Assembly: GCA_965223955.1 (NCBI GenBank)
Contig: OZ245029.1
Span: 992,001 to 1,056,000, forward strand
DNA length: 64,000 nucleotides
From: Bin75 sp965223955
Lineage (GTDB): Bacteria > Nitrospirota > Nitrospiria > Nitrospirales > UBA8639
Direction: 5' to 3'
Below are positions 35,610 to 45,129 of the stretch, piece by piece. Each line of letters starts with the position of its first letter. The stretch's first letter is position 1. The translations under genes and the position numbers were made by a program. Below the pieces are notes generated by a model, which saw only the letters and a program-made list of their open reading frames with translations, searched no databases and was not told the DNA's origin.

Positions 35610-37835
35610 CTATACTATTTCCAACGGGTCCACGTTCACCCCGAATTTCATGTGTCGATAGGTTTTTTTCTGCGTCATCAATTCGAGCGTCCGTCGGACG
35701 AGCGTTCGGCCGGCGGCATCGTCTGCGATTTTGACCAACAGATGATAGCGGGAGCGCTCTCGCGGTTTGGCCCCGGGCGAGGCAAGGGGACCCAGGATGG
35801 CGTCCTGTTCATCTCGTTTCATCTCTCCCCGCACGATCATCTGTGCGAGTTCTTTTGTGAGATGCTGCCGCCATATTTTTGCGGTCTCCTCGGTTTCCGT
35901 TGCCTCTTGGCCTGATACGTGTAATTGGATGAGATGCCCGAAGGGTGGGTACCCCACCAGCCGGCGAAAGGCCAATTCATGGTCGTAGAACAACTTGGGT
36001 TGTTGTTGACCGATGGCGTGCATCACCGGGTGCGAGGGCAGGCGCGTTTGAATAATCGCGGACCCGGAGAGGCCGGGCGTCAGCAGATCGACGGCCTGTT
36101 GTACATGGTGAAACACGCGTTCCGACGATCGAAAATCCGGAACGTGCAGGCCGGCGTCCGCATAGGGGATGCCGACGCATCTCACCGGCGTGAGCGGTGA
36201 GGCTTGAAAGAGCAGTTGTGTCCCAACGATAATCTGAATTGTCCCTTGTGAAAATTGCTCTCGGATGCGGCGTGCAGCGGATTCGCTCCGGATCGTGTTG
36301 CCGTCATAGCGTCCGATGGTGGCGTGGGGGTACAAACGTCGCAATTCTTCTTCAAGGCGTTCGGTGCCGAATCCCACCGGTTCTAAACGAGTGCCGGAAC
36401 AGGCTGGACACGCGGCCGGTATGGGCTCGGCCTGCCCACAATAGGGGCACTGCATTTGTGATTGTCGGAGACTGAATGAAATCCGGCAGCGCGGGCATTG
36501 TGGCGCCGTTCCACAATCTCGACAGGTGAAGGACGAAGAAAACCCTTTACGATTGTGATAGACCACGATCCCGCCACCTCGGGCCAGGGCCTGCTCGATG
36601 CCGTTCTGCAGGGCATCGGAGAAAAGCGTGCCGAACGCAGTCTCTTGAAGGCTGACCATTTGAATCGGATTCGTCCGCCCGGCGAAAGTCCGTGGAAACT
36701 CGTCGTCGTTCGCAAAGCGATGGACGGTCTCAAGTGTGGGGTAAGGCGTGTGCAGCACGAGCACGGCGTTGTCCAACTCGGCTTTTTTTCGTGCGACCTC
36801 CCGCGCGTGATAGTGTGGACTCGGATCTTCCTTGTACGCGCTATCCTCTTCATGTTCGACCCATACGCAGCCCAGGGAAGGGAGAGGAAGGAACAGCGCG
36901 GATCTGGTCCCCACGACCACGGGATAATGCCCTTGTTTGATGGCTTGCCAGTGTTGAAAACGCTGTTTGTCTGAAAGGCCGCTGTGAAACTCTCCTATCG
37001 GATGTTTCATCGAGTGCCGAAGATACGCGACCAAACGCGTTGACTGGTTGATATTCGGAGCAATCACCAGGACCGTGCGTGCCTGGGCCGTTGTTTCTTG
37101 TATGACGTTGCCTAACAGGGGGTGCGGAAATTCCAATTCAGTGGTCAGCACCTCACTGAATCGTTTGGCCTGAAGGTGTTGCTGAAAACGGCTCAACCAT
37201 GAAAAAAGGCCGGGACTTTCATCCGGGACTTCCGGAAAGTTCTTGACGGGTGGCGTTGGTGTGGGGTCGATTTGAAACGGCAGTTCGGTCCAGTCTTGCC
37301 GGTCCTGAATCCATTTGTGTCGTTTGAGCCTTTGCAAGATCGTGGAGGGGTTATCCAGCAGCGTTTCAATGGTTGATTGCGCCAGGCCTTTGGGACGTTT
37401 GGCAAGAGCGGCGAGGAGTTTGTGCGTGGAGGTGCCGGTTCGGGTGGTTTCCAAGCGTTGTTGGCCTTGCGGGGTCATGGTCCAGCGAGTGTTGCTGCGA
37501 AAGGGGAGGCACGGGGGTTGGACAAGCGCCAGGCAGGTTCCCGTTGGGGCCAGGTAATAGTCGGCCATCCATTCCGCCAAGGCAATGAGCTTGGGATCCA
37601 AGTCCCACTGCGCTGACGTGCCGAGATGCAGTTCGCGAATACGGCTCGGATCCACGGGCAGTTGCTTCACGTTCCCGGCAAGAGAGACAATAATCCCCGG
37701 CTTGACACGTGGCCCGAACGGCGCCAGGACCCATTGCCCCACTGTGGGCTTGGCACTCCACGATTCAGGAATACGGTATGTAAACGATTGAGAGGTTCTT
37801 GGGGGAAAGACGACGTCGGCGTATGATGATGGCAT
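35610..37835 (-). CDS. priA: PriA-like primosomal protein with degenerate helicase motifs
   Basis: A 741-residue PriA homologue. The N-terminal DNA-binding domain starts ADVVFPPRTSQSFTYRIPE, and the zinc-binding module is complete (CRDCG, CPRC, CPYCG, CPACSG). The ATPase core has lost its catalytic set: the expected Walker A is replaced by LLGNVIQETTAQ, the DEEH box reads WVEHEEDSAYK, the GSATPS motif reads VLHTPYPTLE, and the QVAGRAGR motif is absent after DFRSSERVFHHVQQ. Structural stretches (FHSGLSDKQRFQHW, VVGTRSALFLPLP) are preserved, so it is not a decaying pseudogene. It may be a replication-restart scaffold, as reported for actinobacterial PriA-like proteins. Confidence 0.88.
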   Translation of the reverse strand: MPSSYADVVFPPRTSQSFTYRIPESWSAKPTVGQWVLAPFGPRVKPGIIVSLAGNVKQLPVDPSRIRELHLGTSAQWDLDPKLIALAEWMADYYLAPTGTCLALVQPPCLPFRSNTRWTMTPQGQQRLETTRTGTSTHKLLAALAKRPKGLAQSTIETLLDNPSTILQRLKRHKWIQDRQDWTELPFQIDPTPTPPVKNFPEVPDESPGLFSWLSRFQQHLQAKRFSEVLTTELEFPHPLLGNVIQETTAQARTVLVIAPNINQSTRLVAYLRHSMKHPIGEFHSGLSDKQRFQHWQAIKQGHYPVVVGTRSALFLPLPSLGCVWVEHEEDSAYKEDPSPHYHAREVARKKAELDNAVLVLHTPYPTLETVHRFANDDEFPRTFAGRTNPIQMVSLQETAFGTLFSDALQNGIEQALARGGGIVVYHNRKGFSSSFTCRDCGTAPQCPRCRISFSLRQSQMQCPYCGQAEPIPAACPACSGTRLEPVGFGTERLEEELRRLYPHATIGRYDGNTIRSESAARRIREQFSQGTIQIIVGTQLLFQASPLTPVRCVGIPYADAGLHVPDFRSSERVFHHVQQAVDLLTPGLSGSAIIQTRLPSHPVMHAIGQQQPKLFYDHELAFRRLVGYPPFGHLIQLHVSGQEATETEETAKIWRQHLTKELAQMIVRGEMKRDEQDAILGPLASPGAKPRERSRYHLLVKIADDAAGRTLVRRTLELMTQKKTYRHMKFGVNVDPLEIV

Positions 37836-37981
37836 ACGGGCTATTGTGCCAAAGGAATCGTGACCTCACAACGAAGGGTATCAGGCTCCTGAGAACAAGG
37901 CCCGGATCCGGTCTGAATCCGGGGAGCGGGAGAGTCGAACCCGTGGGGACGATCTGTGCTGCCGGCTTGAGGTTTTTCCGT

Positions 37982-38020
37982 TATAATACCCCTATGGAAC
38001 AAGTCTCATAGGGGTCTCTA
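37982..38020 (+). promoter_or_regulatory. TATAAT promoter box and 5' UTR hairpin covering the ribosome site
   Basis: TATAAT at 37982-37987 is followed by a perfect 9-bp hairpin ACCCCTATG/CATAGGGGT (37988-37996 and 38007-38015). The AGGGG in the 3' arm is the only plausible ribosome site for the ATG at 38023. Sequestration of the site suggests a thermometer-like or stabilising role. No good -35 box is visible. Confidence 0.5.
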
Positions 38021-38022
38021 TC

Positions 38023-38556
38023 ATGATCAACAAGAGAACGTGGAACGGCGCACTCCTCGTGATGCTCTGGGCTCTCGTCGAGACTGTGGGCATACCGACC
38101 TTGCCGGTTTATGGACAGGAAGATGCCCCGACTTCGCCATCGGGTCCTTCGACTTCCCAATCTTCGCAGGAAACGCATTTGCGGGATTTTTCTCCTCTCC
38201 CGGAAGAGCCCGAAGAGTTTGATGACCGTGAGGTCAAGGCGTATTACGACTGGCGCAATGACTTGTTCTTCCGGGAATTCGATATGGGCGGGGACGGCGT
38301 GGTGAATTATATGACCGCCCGGCGAACCTACAAGGTCTGGCTGGATGAATTCGGCACACCGGTCGTCGTGACGGTGGGGGCGCCGTTGTTTTACTGGTTG
38401 GATCGCAACGGGAATGGGGAATTTGAAACAGGCAAAGGCGAGATGTGGTCGGACCCGGACGAGGACGGCCTCACCGGAAATGAACGGATCTATGATACCA
38501 GCCATCTGGAAGAGCAGCCTTCGCGTATTCCGCAGTGGTCCGCGCCCGTTCCGTAG
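38023..38556 (+). CDS. Secreted EF-hand-like calcium-binding protein, unknown function
   Basis: A 177-residue exported protein with a signal peptide (residues about 1-31). The mature region has two acidic loops resembling EF-hands: DMGGDGVVNYMTARR and DRNGNGEFETGKGEMWSDPDEDG. The linker after the signal is Ser/Pro-rich. The start ATG at 38023 lies under a hairpin. It is probably periplasmic and may bind Ca2+; the role is unknown. It stands alone, divergent from priA. Confidence 0.68.
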   Translation: MINKRTWNGALLVMLWALVETVGIPTLPVYGQEDAPTSPSGPSTSQSSQETHLRDFSPLPEEPEEFDDREVKAYYDWRNDLFFREFDMGGDGVVNYMTARRTYKVWLDEFGTPVVVTVGAPLFYWLDRNGNGEFETGKGEMWSDPDEDGLTGNERIYDTSHLEEQPSRIPQWSAPVP

Positions 38557-38608
38557 CGTTGGATGCTTGAGAGGATCATGCTAAGATAGTGAAACAAGAG
38601 GGTGTTTG

Positions 38609-38797
38609 ATGTCGAAGAAGAATATAAACTTGCGAAAAGATTCGGGATTACCGGATCCACCAAAGCGCATTCAAACGCAGATCCATCGGCGTCAGAAAGC
38701 CAAGGCGGTCTTTCCCCTGACGAATGAATGGGAAAGTTCGCAGTCGGAGCCTCCCAAAGGCTTGAAACGCCCGCCACAGGATATGCGGAAATCGTAA
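38609..38797 (+). CDS. Small basic hypothetical protein (62 aa)
   Basis: ATG at 38609 is preceded by a purine-rich GAGGG. The product is hydrophilic, rich in Lys, Arg, Gln and Pro (phrase PKRIQTQIHRRQKAKAV), with no Cys and no membrane segment, so possibly nucleic-acid binding. No family is recognised. It sits between the EF-hand-like gene and nuoA, and the coding status is moderate. Confidence 0.45.
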   Translation: MSKKNINLRKDSGLPDPPKRIQTQIHRRQKAKAVFPLTNEWESSQSEPPKGLKRPPQDMRKS

Positions 38798-39004
38798 CGA
38801 GCCCTTCCTTCTCATTCCCATTTCCTCTACCGTATCCTGAAAAATCGTACCTCCAGGTTCCCGTTTCGCGGGGATGTGCCGATTCTTTCCCCAAGGGAAT
38901 TATGGGATTGGGGCTTTTGATGCCGGGATGGTAGGTCTTTTGTTCTCTTGATTCGTTGGAAAATGAGGTGCTACGATTCAGAATTCTGCGAAAAGATTGA
39001 AGTT

Positions 39005-39025
39005 TTTGACTCTTGCGAGGTCAAA
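39005..39025 (+). promoter_or_regulatory. Dyad before nuoA, candidate operator
   Basis: TTTGAC, nine bases, GTCAAA: a 6-bp dyad ending five bases before the nuoA ATG at 39031. Its position would let a bound repressor or an mRNA hairpin influence initiation of the complex I operon. No other clear promoter is seen in the gap of 233 bases. Confidence 0.35.
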
Positions 39026-39030
39026 TCCTC

Positions 39031-39417
39031 ATGGTCGGCGGGCTTGATCTGTTTTTAGACTATCTAGCGAAATATTCGCCAATAGTCGTGTTTATTATCA
39101 TGGCCTTGGGATTTGGGGTCGTGACGCTCGTCCTGAGTTATCTCGTCCAACCGAAGTATCCCGAAGCTGAAAAGCTCAGCGTCTATGAATGCGGCAGCGA
39201 GCCGTTTTCCGATTCTCGGATGCCGTTTCCCGTCCGGTATTACGTCATCGCGATGCTGTTTGTTATTTTCGACATCGAAGTCATTTTTCTCTATCCCTGG
39301 GCCATCACCTTTGACCAGCTTGGCGTGATCGGTCTCATTGAAATGATGATTTTTATCGGTCTTTTTGTCGTGGCCTACGTGTATGCGTGGAGAAAAGGCG
39401 CGTTGGAGTGGGATTAG
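39031..39417 (+). CDS. nuoA: Complex I subunit NuoA
   Basis: A 128-residue three-helix subunit. The loop region KLSVYECGSEPFSDSRMPFP with the redox-state-dependent Cys, and the phrase LFVIFDIEVIFLYPWA, are diagnostic. ATG at 39031 is chosen although a TTG lies in frame at 39013. First gene of the nuoABCDGIJKLMMN cluster. NuoA lies next to the quinone site with NuoH and NuoJ. Confidence 0.94.
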   Translation: MVGGLDLFLDYLAKYSPIVVFIIMALGFGVVTLVLSYLVQPKYPEAEKLSVYECGSEPFSDSRMPFPVRYYVIAMLFVIFDIEVIFLYPWAITFDQLGVIGLIEMMIFIGLFVVAYVYAWRKGALEWD

Positions 39418-39476
39418 GACCGTGCGGCTCGGAATGATCGGGGCCTGGTAAAAGGACGACGGAGAACGAGGAATCC

Positions 39477-40013
39477 ATGGGGCTGATACAAATAGGAAAA
39501 AAGCATGAGAAAGACGGCGATATCGGTGTCATCACGCTGTCTCTGGAAAAAGTTGCGAATTGGGCGCGGAAAGGATCGCTTTGGCCGATGACGTTCGGGT
39601 TGGCCTGTTGCGCGATTGAGATGATTGCCTCGGTCTCTTCCCGGTATGATATCGATCGGTACGGGGCCGGCGTGTTTCGTGGCTCTCCCCGCCAATCAGA
39701 TTTGATGATCGTGGCGGGCACGGTGTGCCGGCGTATGGCTCCGGTCATTCGCAAAATCTACGACCAAATGCCCGAACCCAAATACGTCATTTCCATGGGG
39801 TCCTGCGCCACGTCCGGGAATATTTACGATAGCTACAGCGTGGTTCAAGGCGTGGATCGATTCGTTCCGGTCGATATTTACGTGCCCGGATGCCCGCCGA
39901 CTCCCGAAGCCTTATTTGACGGGATCATGAAGCTTCAAGATCAGATTATGCAGAAGCGGGTTTTTACCAAACAGCCCGAACAGGTCAGGCCCAAGGAGAA
40001 GGCAACCGGGTAA
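39477..40013 (+). CDS. nuoB: Complex I subunit NuoB (N2 cluster)
   Basis: A 178-residue subunit carrying the terminal [4Fe-4S] cluster N2: the cysteines are in GLACCAIEM, SMGSCATSG and VPGCPPTPE. The N-terminal GVITLSLEKVANWARKGS region is usual. Ends one base into the start of nuoC (TAATG), so translation is coupled. It transfers electrons to, or in reverse from, quinone. Confidence 0.95.
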   Translation: MGLIQIGKKHEKDGDIGVITLSLEKVANWARKGSLWPMTFGLACCAIEMIASVSSRYDIDRYGAGVFRGSPRQSDLMIVAGTVCRRMAPVIRKIYDQMPEPKYVISMGSCATSGNIYDSYSVVQGVDRFVPVDIYVPGCPPTPEALFDGIMKLQDQIMQKRVFTKQPEQVRPKEKATG

Positions 40014-40513
40014 TGCATCCTCTTGCGGAAAACATCCAAGCCCGATTTCCTGACGGGTTCCTGAATGCCCAGGAATGGCGGGGTGATCTGGCCGTGACGG
40101 TGAAGCGCGAAGCCTTGCACGCGATTGGCCGTTTCCTGAAGGATGATCCGTCCATGGATTGCGATTACATCGTGCACGTCAGCTCGGTGGATTGGCCGGA
40201 TGAGGACGAGCGCTTTGAAGTCGTCTATGAAGTCTATTCCATCCGCCATCGCCATCGCCTTCGCGTGAAAACGCGGGTTCCGGAACACGATTGTTACGTG
40301 GATTCGTTGACGGGTATTTGGCCGGGCGCGGAGTTTATGGAGCGGGAAGTGTTCGACATGATGGGCATTCGTTTCAATAACCACCCGGACATGCGGCGGA
40401 TTCTGATGCCGGATGACTTTCCCGAAGGCTATCCGCTACGAAAGGATTTCCCGTTGCAAGGGAAGGGCTGGCGCGATACGTTTGATTTTTTGAATGAAGG
40501 CACGGCTCCCTGA
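40013..40513 (+). CDS. nuoC: Complex I subunit NuoC
   Basis: A 166-residue 30-kDa subunit. The C-terminal family signature is ERRVFDMMGIRF-like (EREVFDMMGIRFNNHPDMRRIL) and DDFPEGYPLRKDFPL. It starts within the nuoB stop. NuoC and NuoD are separate genes here, unlike the enterobacterial fusion. Confidence 0.95.
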   Translation: MHPLAENIQARFPDGFLNAQEWRGDLAVTVKREALHAIGRFLKDDPSMDCDYIVHVSSVDWPDEDERFEVVYEVYSIRHRHRLRVKTRVPEHDCYVDSLTGIWPGAEFMEREVFDMMGIRFNNHPDMRRILMPDDFPEGYPLRKDFPLQGKGWRDTFDFLNEGTAP

Positions 40514-40539
40514 CGAGCAGGCACACTTCGAGAGCATCC

Positions 40540-41790
40540 ATGGCGTACTTACCGGACCAACGCGAAACCGTCTATAAAGTCGACCCGGCCCATCCGGAAA
40601 CCAAGGATCTTCCGATCCTGCGGACCGAGGAACTGTTGTTGAACATGGGGCCGCAGCATCCTGCGACGCATGGCGTGCTGAAAGTGATTCTCGAACTTGA
40701 AGGAGAGCGGATTACGAAATCCACGGTGGTCATGGGCTTTCTCCATCGGGGAGTGGAAAAACTCGCCGAACATGGGACGTATCACCAATTTATTCCTCAT
40801 ACGGACCGTCTCGACTACGTCTGCGCGATGTACAACAACTTTGCATATTGTCGGGCCGTTGAGAAACTGATGAACGTAACCGTGCCCGAGCGGGCGGAGT
40901 ATTTGCGCACCATCGTGGCGGAAGTCCAGCGGATTATCGGGCATTTGTTCTGGTTGGGGACGCAGGCGCTTGATATTGGGGCGATGACCGTGTTTTTCTA
41001 CACGTTCCGCGACCGCGAGATTCTGCTCGACTGGTTCGATGAACTGTGCGGGGCGCGGCTGACGACCAGTTGGTATCGGATCGGTGGCGTGGAACGGGAT
41101 TTTACCGCCTCGTTGGAGACCAAGATTTGGGACTTTCTTGCGTACTTTCCTCCCAAGATTGATGAATACGTGGTGTTCCTGGAAAAAAACCGTATCTGGC
41201 TGGCTCGGACCGTGGGCGTGGCGGTCATCTCGGCGGAGGACGCGTTGGGTTATGGGTTGAGCGGGCCGACGCTGCGGGGGTCAGGCGTCGATTATGACTT
41301 GCGCAAATACGAGTCGTATGGGGCCTATCCCAAGTGCGAGTTCAGCGTGCCGGTCGGCAAAAACGGTGACACGTATGATCGGTATTGGATCCGCATTGAG
41401 GAAATGCGTGAGAGCATCAAGATTGTTCGTCAGTGCATGGATCAAATGCCGAAGGAAGGACCGGTGATGGCCGAGGTGCCCAGCGTCACCCTGCCGCCCA
41501 AGAATCGAGTGTTTACCAATCTCGAATCCATGATCCAGCAGTTCAAACTGTTTTCACAAGGGTTCGATGCGCCGCCCGGGGAGATTTATTGCGGAACCGA
41601 AGCTCATAAAGGTGAACTGGGGTTTTATATCGTGAGTACGGGGGGAGGGAATCCGTATCGCCTGAAGATTCGGTCCCCGTCCTTTATCCATATGGGTGCG
41701 TTTGACTACATGGCCAAAGGGTACATGATCGCCGATGCGGTCACGATTTTCGGGTCGTATGATATCGTCATGGGAGAATGCGATCGATAA
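40540..41790 (+). CDS. nuoD: Complex I subunit NuoD
   Basis: A 416-residue 49-kDa subunit with the quinone-binding loop NMGPQHPATHGVLKVI (His pair) near the N-terminus and a C-terminus typical of the family (FGSYDIVMGECDR). It forms the quinone pocket with NuoB and, in other complexes, NuoH. The next gene is nuoG, 48 bases on; the usual nuoE, nuoF and nuoH are not found. Confidence 0.95.
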   Translation: MAYLPDQRETVYKVDPAHPETKDLPILRTEELLLNMGPQHPATHGVLKVILELEGERITKSTVVMGFLHRGVEKLAEHGTYHQFIPHTDRLDYVCAMYNNFAYCRAVEKLMNVTVPERAEYLRTIVAEVQRIIGHLFWLGTQALDIGAMTVFFYTFRDREILLDWFDELCGARLTTSWYRIGGVERDFTASLETKIWDFLAYFPPKIDEYVVFLEKNRIWLARTVGVAVISAEDALGYGLSGPTLRGSGVDYDLRKYESYGAYPKCEFSVPVGKNGDTYDRYWIRIEEMRESIKIVRQCMDQMPKEGPVMAEVPSVTLPPKNRVFTNLESMIQQFKLFSQGFDAPPGEIYCGTEAHKGELGFYIVSTGGGNPYRLKIRSPSFIHMGAFDYMAKGYMIADAVTIFGSYDIVMGECDR

Positions 41791-41838
41791 CGGGTCACGG
41801 CGATGAAAATCCATAATCCACAAATGCGGGAGAGATAG

Positions 41839-44532
41839 ATGGCACTCAAACCGGTCACGACACCCGATACCGAAGCCGCGACGATTGCCCTGAATATCGA
41901 CGGCGAAACCGTCACCGCGAAAGAAGGGGTTTCGCTGTATGACGTGATTTCCAGCATGGGCAAAATCGTCCCGGCCATGTGTTACCACTACACGTTCGAT
42001 CCCTTTGGATCCTGCGGCATGTGTCTGGTCCTGCAGGAAGGGAAGAAGTCGCCGGTGCGTTCTTGTACCGCCAAAGCGACCGAAGGGATGGTGATTCGTA
42101 CGGATGGGGATGATCTGTTTGCGGCTCGGAAAAAAGCCGTTGAAAAACATCTGTCCGTGCATCCGCTGGATTGTCCGGTCTGCGACGCGGACGGGCATTG
42201 CGAACTGCAGGACATGGCGTTCGAGCATCAGGTCACCGATCTGGCCAACGCCAAACAGAAAAATATTCCGGAAGATACGCGCAGCCTGGTGCTCGACTTC
42301 AACATGAATCGCTGCATTGCGTGCGGGGAATGCGTCAATATTTGCAAGGACGTGCAGCACATTGACGCCTTGCAGTTCATGAAGAAGGACGGGTTTACGC
42401 AGGTCGTGGCCAAGGGTGATCACGCCCTGGACTGCGAATTCTGCGGTGATTGTCTCGCGGTCTGTCCCGTGGGAGCGATTACCAATAAATTTTCAAAATA
42501 CGTGTATAAGCCCTGGCAACTCCGAAAAACCACGACCACCTGCAATTACTGCGGTGACGGCTGTCAGATGTACGTGGAAACCAAGGATACGGAAGTCGTA
42601 CGAGTGACTTCTCCCTTATCCTGGAAAAATAAATGGGGGGATCGAGGGGATACGATCAACGGTCACGGAGGGCTCTGTGTACGGGGGCGGTTCGGCTTTC
42701 AGTTTATTGACAGTAAAGATCGACTGAAGGAGCCGCTCATTCGGAAAGATGCGGGCCTGGTCCCCACACCGTGGATCGAAGCCTTGGAGACGACTGCTGA
42801 GCGACTGACGCACGTCAAAGAGCGATACGGGTCTGAAGCCATTGCGGGCTTGATCACGGCACGGTGCACGAATGAAGAGCTCTACGTCTTCCAAAGATTC
42901 ATGCGGACCGTGCTCGGAACGAACAACCTCGACAGTAGCGCACGGTACGGTCATATGAATTTTGTGCGAGCGGTTCATCACGCCCTCGGGATCAACCGTA
43001 TGATGAACACCTCGGCGGATATCACGAAAGCCAAGGCCATCCTGGTGGTGGGGGCCAACGTGACGGAAACGAATCCTGTGGCCAGCCTGCGGGTGAAAGC
43101 CGCTATCGGCACCTATAATGCGTCGGTCATCGTGGTGGATTCCATGCAAACCAACCTGGCCAAGTTGGCGTCGCATCCGGCGATGGTCAAACCGGGGACG
43201 GAAGGAACGTTCGTCAAGGGATTGGTCAAATCGGTCCTGGAGCAGGATCTCATTGATTCTGACCTGGTCTCTCAGGCCCCTGAAGCCTTGGCTGCCTTGA
43301 AAGCCGCCGCCGATGCGGTTTCGCTGGAAACCGTGGCCCGGGAAACGGGGGTCTCGATCGAGATGATTCAGGAGGTTGCCAGAGTGTTTGCGGAAGCCCC
43401 GCGCTCGATTATCGTGTGTGGAGAGGGGATCGTGCGCCAGCACAACGGCTATGACAATACGTTATCCCTGATCGACCTGGCTTGGGTGACGGGAAAATTG
43501 AATAAGCCCGGATGTGGAATCAACACGTTCACCGAAGAGGGGAATGAGCAGGGAGCCGTGGATATGGGGGTCGCGCCGGAATTCCTCCCTGGACCCGTGG
43601 CCTATGATCATGCCGCGGCACAGCAAAAATTTTCCGAAGCGTGGGGCGCGGCGTTGCCGGACGCACAAGCAGGCAAATCCCTTATCGAAATTTTAGAGGA
43701 CTGTCGTGCCGGAAAAATTAAAGCCCTCTACGTGGTGGGAGAAAATCCATTGGCTACGCTTCCCAAATCATTCGGCGTGGAGGAGGCCTTGAGCCAGTTG
43801 GAATTGTTGATCTGTCAGGACCCCTTCCTGACGGAGACGGCACAGTATGCGCACGTAGTGTTCCCGGCGTGTACGTTTGCGGAAAAGGACGGCACCGTCA
43901 CCAATCAGGAAGGGATGGTGCAATTCGTCAGGCCGGCGTTGGACCCGTTGGGCGAGAGCGCATTGGATTGGCACATCATGGCAGGGCTCGCCAACGGCAT
44001 GGGGCATTCACTGCCTTATGAAACAACGCAGGATATTCAAACGGAAATTCGAAAGCTGCTCCCCGGCTACTATAATCTGGGCCAACCTCAACCCGTCGCC
44101 GCCGACCCCACTACGTACCTGCGGAACGGCTATCAGGATTCGGTCGGTGCCCGGTATGCCGTCGATGGCCATGCTCAAGGGTCGGGTCGGCCCTATGGGC
44201 TGAAATTGATTCAACTCATCTATCATTCGGGGAAACTGTCCACGAAAGCTTCCGGGTTGATGGATATTTCGCCGAATACCGGCGCGTTACGGATGTCTCT
44301 GGAAGAATGTGAACGGTTGGGCGTTGCCGATGGCGGGCGCGTTCGCGTGACATCGGATCAGGGAAGCCTGGAGTTGAGTGTGGAAGCCGACGTCAATATG
44401 TTGCCGGGAACCTGCGCGTTTCCTGAACATTTCAATGATCCTCCGGTCAAGGATTTGGTCCGGGTCGTCGTAGACCCCGTGACGCGCGTTCCCTATTTCA
44501 AATCGACGCAGGTCACGATCGAAAAAATTTAG
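41839..44532 (+). CDS. nuoG: Complex I subunit NuoG
   Basis: An 897-residue subunit. N-terminal [2Fe-2S] domain (CYHYTFDPFGSCGMCLV ... VRSCTAK), HxxxC-type cluster with LDCPVCDADGHCELQ, two [4Fe-4S] sets (CIACGECVNIC, CEFCGDCLAVCP) and the N7-type set CNYCGDGC before a molybdopterin-oxidoreductase-like fold of about 650 residues. The protein is long enough to accept a different electron donor than NuoEF. With NuoE and NuoF missing it may take electrons from, or give them to, ferredoxin (inference, as proposed for other EF-less complexes). Confidence 0.94.
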   Translation: MALKPVTTPDTEAATIALNIDGETVTAKEGVSLYDVISSMGKIVPAMCYHYTFDPFGSCGMCLVLQEGKKSPVRSCTAKATEGMVIRTDGDDLFAARKKAVEKHLSVHPLDCPVCDADGHCELQDMAFEHQVTDLANAKQKNIPEDTRSLVLDFNMNRCIACGECVNICKDVQHIDALQFMKKDGFTQVVAKGDHALDCEFCGDCLAVCPVGAITNKFSKYVYKPWQLRKTTTTCNYCGDGCQMYVETKDTEVVRVTSPLSWKNKWGDRGDTINGHGGLCVRGRFGFQFIDSKDRLKEPLIRKDAGLVPTPWIEALETTAERLTHVKERYGSEAIAGLITARCTNEELYVFQRFMRTVLGTNNLDSSARYGHMNFVRAVHHALGINRMMNTSADITKAKAILVVGANVTETNPVASLRVKAAIGTYNASVIVVDSMQTNLAKLASHPAMVKPGTEGTFVKGLVKSVLEQDLIDSDLVSQAPEALAALKAAADAVSLETVARETGVSIEMIQEVARVFAEAPRSIIVCGEGIVRQHNGYDNTLSLIDLAWVTGKLNKPGCGINTFTEEGNEQGAVDMGVAPEFLPGPVAYDHAAAQQKFSEAWGAALPDAQAGKSLIEILEDCRAGKIKALYVVGENPLATLPKSFGVEEALSQLELLICQDPFLTETAQYAHVVFPACTFAEKDGTVTNQEGMVQFVRPALDPLGESALDWHIMAGLANGMGHSLPYETTQDIQTEIRKLLPGYYNLGQPQPVAADPTTYLRNGYQDSVGARYAVDGHAQGSGRPYGLKLIQLIYHSGKLSTKASGLMDISPNTGALRMSLEECERLGVADGGRVRVTSDQGSLELSVEADVNMLPGTCAFPEHFNDPPVKDLVRVVVDPVTRVPYFKSTQVTIEKI

Positions 44533-44547
44533 GAGAGTCTCTTTTCT

Positions 44548-45123
44548 ATGGATACTCCAACTCAAACGAAACGATTATTGGACGCGGTACTGTTCCGCGA
44601 AATCTGGAAAGCGATGAAGGTCACGTTCAAGCACATGTTTCATCGTCCGATGACCTTCCAGTATCCTCGTGAAAAGCGAACGATCCCTGACGCGCATCGT
44701 GGCGCATTGGGCTTGTTGCGGTACGACAATGGGCAGGAACGGTGCGTCGGGTGCGATCTCTGCGAGGTAGCCTGTCCGTCCCGGTGCATCAAGGTCATCA
44801 GTGAAGAAGATAAGTCCCTGCCGCTGCAACGGTATGCGACCGAGTTTTACATTGATATTACCAAATGCGTGTTTTGCGGGTATTGCGTGGAAGCCTGTCC
44901 GGTCAATGCCTTGGCCATGACGAAGATGTATGAGTATTCGACTCATGATAAACGAACCCTCCTGTTCGACAAGAAGCGACTCTACGAAATCGGTGAGCAA
45001 CATCTTGAAGACGCCAAAAAGTATCTCTATGCCCATAATCAGGAACAAGATGATGCGGAGAGTCGCGCCTACCGCTATAATTTCCCGCAACCCATAGGAA
45101 AAACCGAGGCCTCCGACTCTTAG
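44548..45123 (+). CDS. nuoI: Complex I subunit NuoI
   Basis: A 191-residue 2[4Fe-4S] ferredoxin-like subunit with clusters N6a and N6b: CVGCDLCEVACPSRCI and CVFCGYCVEACPVNAL. The N-terminal extension of about 45 residues (EIWKAMKVTFKHMFHRPMTFQYP) is the amphipathic membrane-surface helix. The gap after nuoG is 15 bases, so nuoH is not lodged between them. NuoI bridges the peripheral arm to NuoB. Confidence 0.95.
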   Translation: MDTPTQTKRLLDAVLFREIWKAMKVTFKHMFHRPMTFQYPREKRTIPDAHRGALGLLRYDNGQERCVGCDLCEVACPSRCIKVISEEDKSLPLQRYATEFYIDITKCVFCGYCVEACPVNALAMTKMYEYSTHDKRTLLFDKKRLYEIGEQHLEDAKKYLYAHNQEQDDAESRAYRYNFPQPIGKTEASDS

Positions 45124-45129
45124 TATTTC

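Noticed and set aside
37921..37960. Reverse-strand sequence resembling a tRNA T-arm (GGTTCGACTCTCCC)
   Set aside because: The T-stem has only three sound pairs, and no acceptor, D or anticodon arm can be folded around it.
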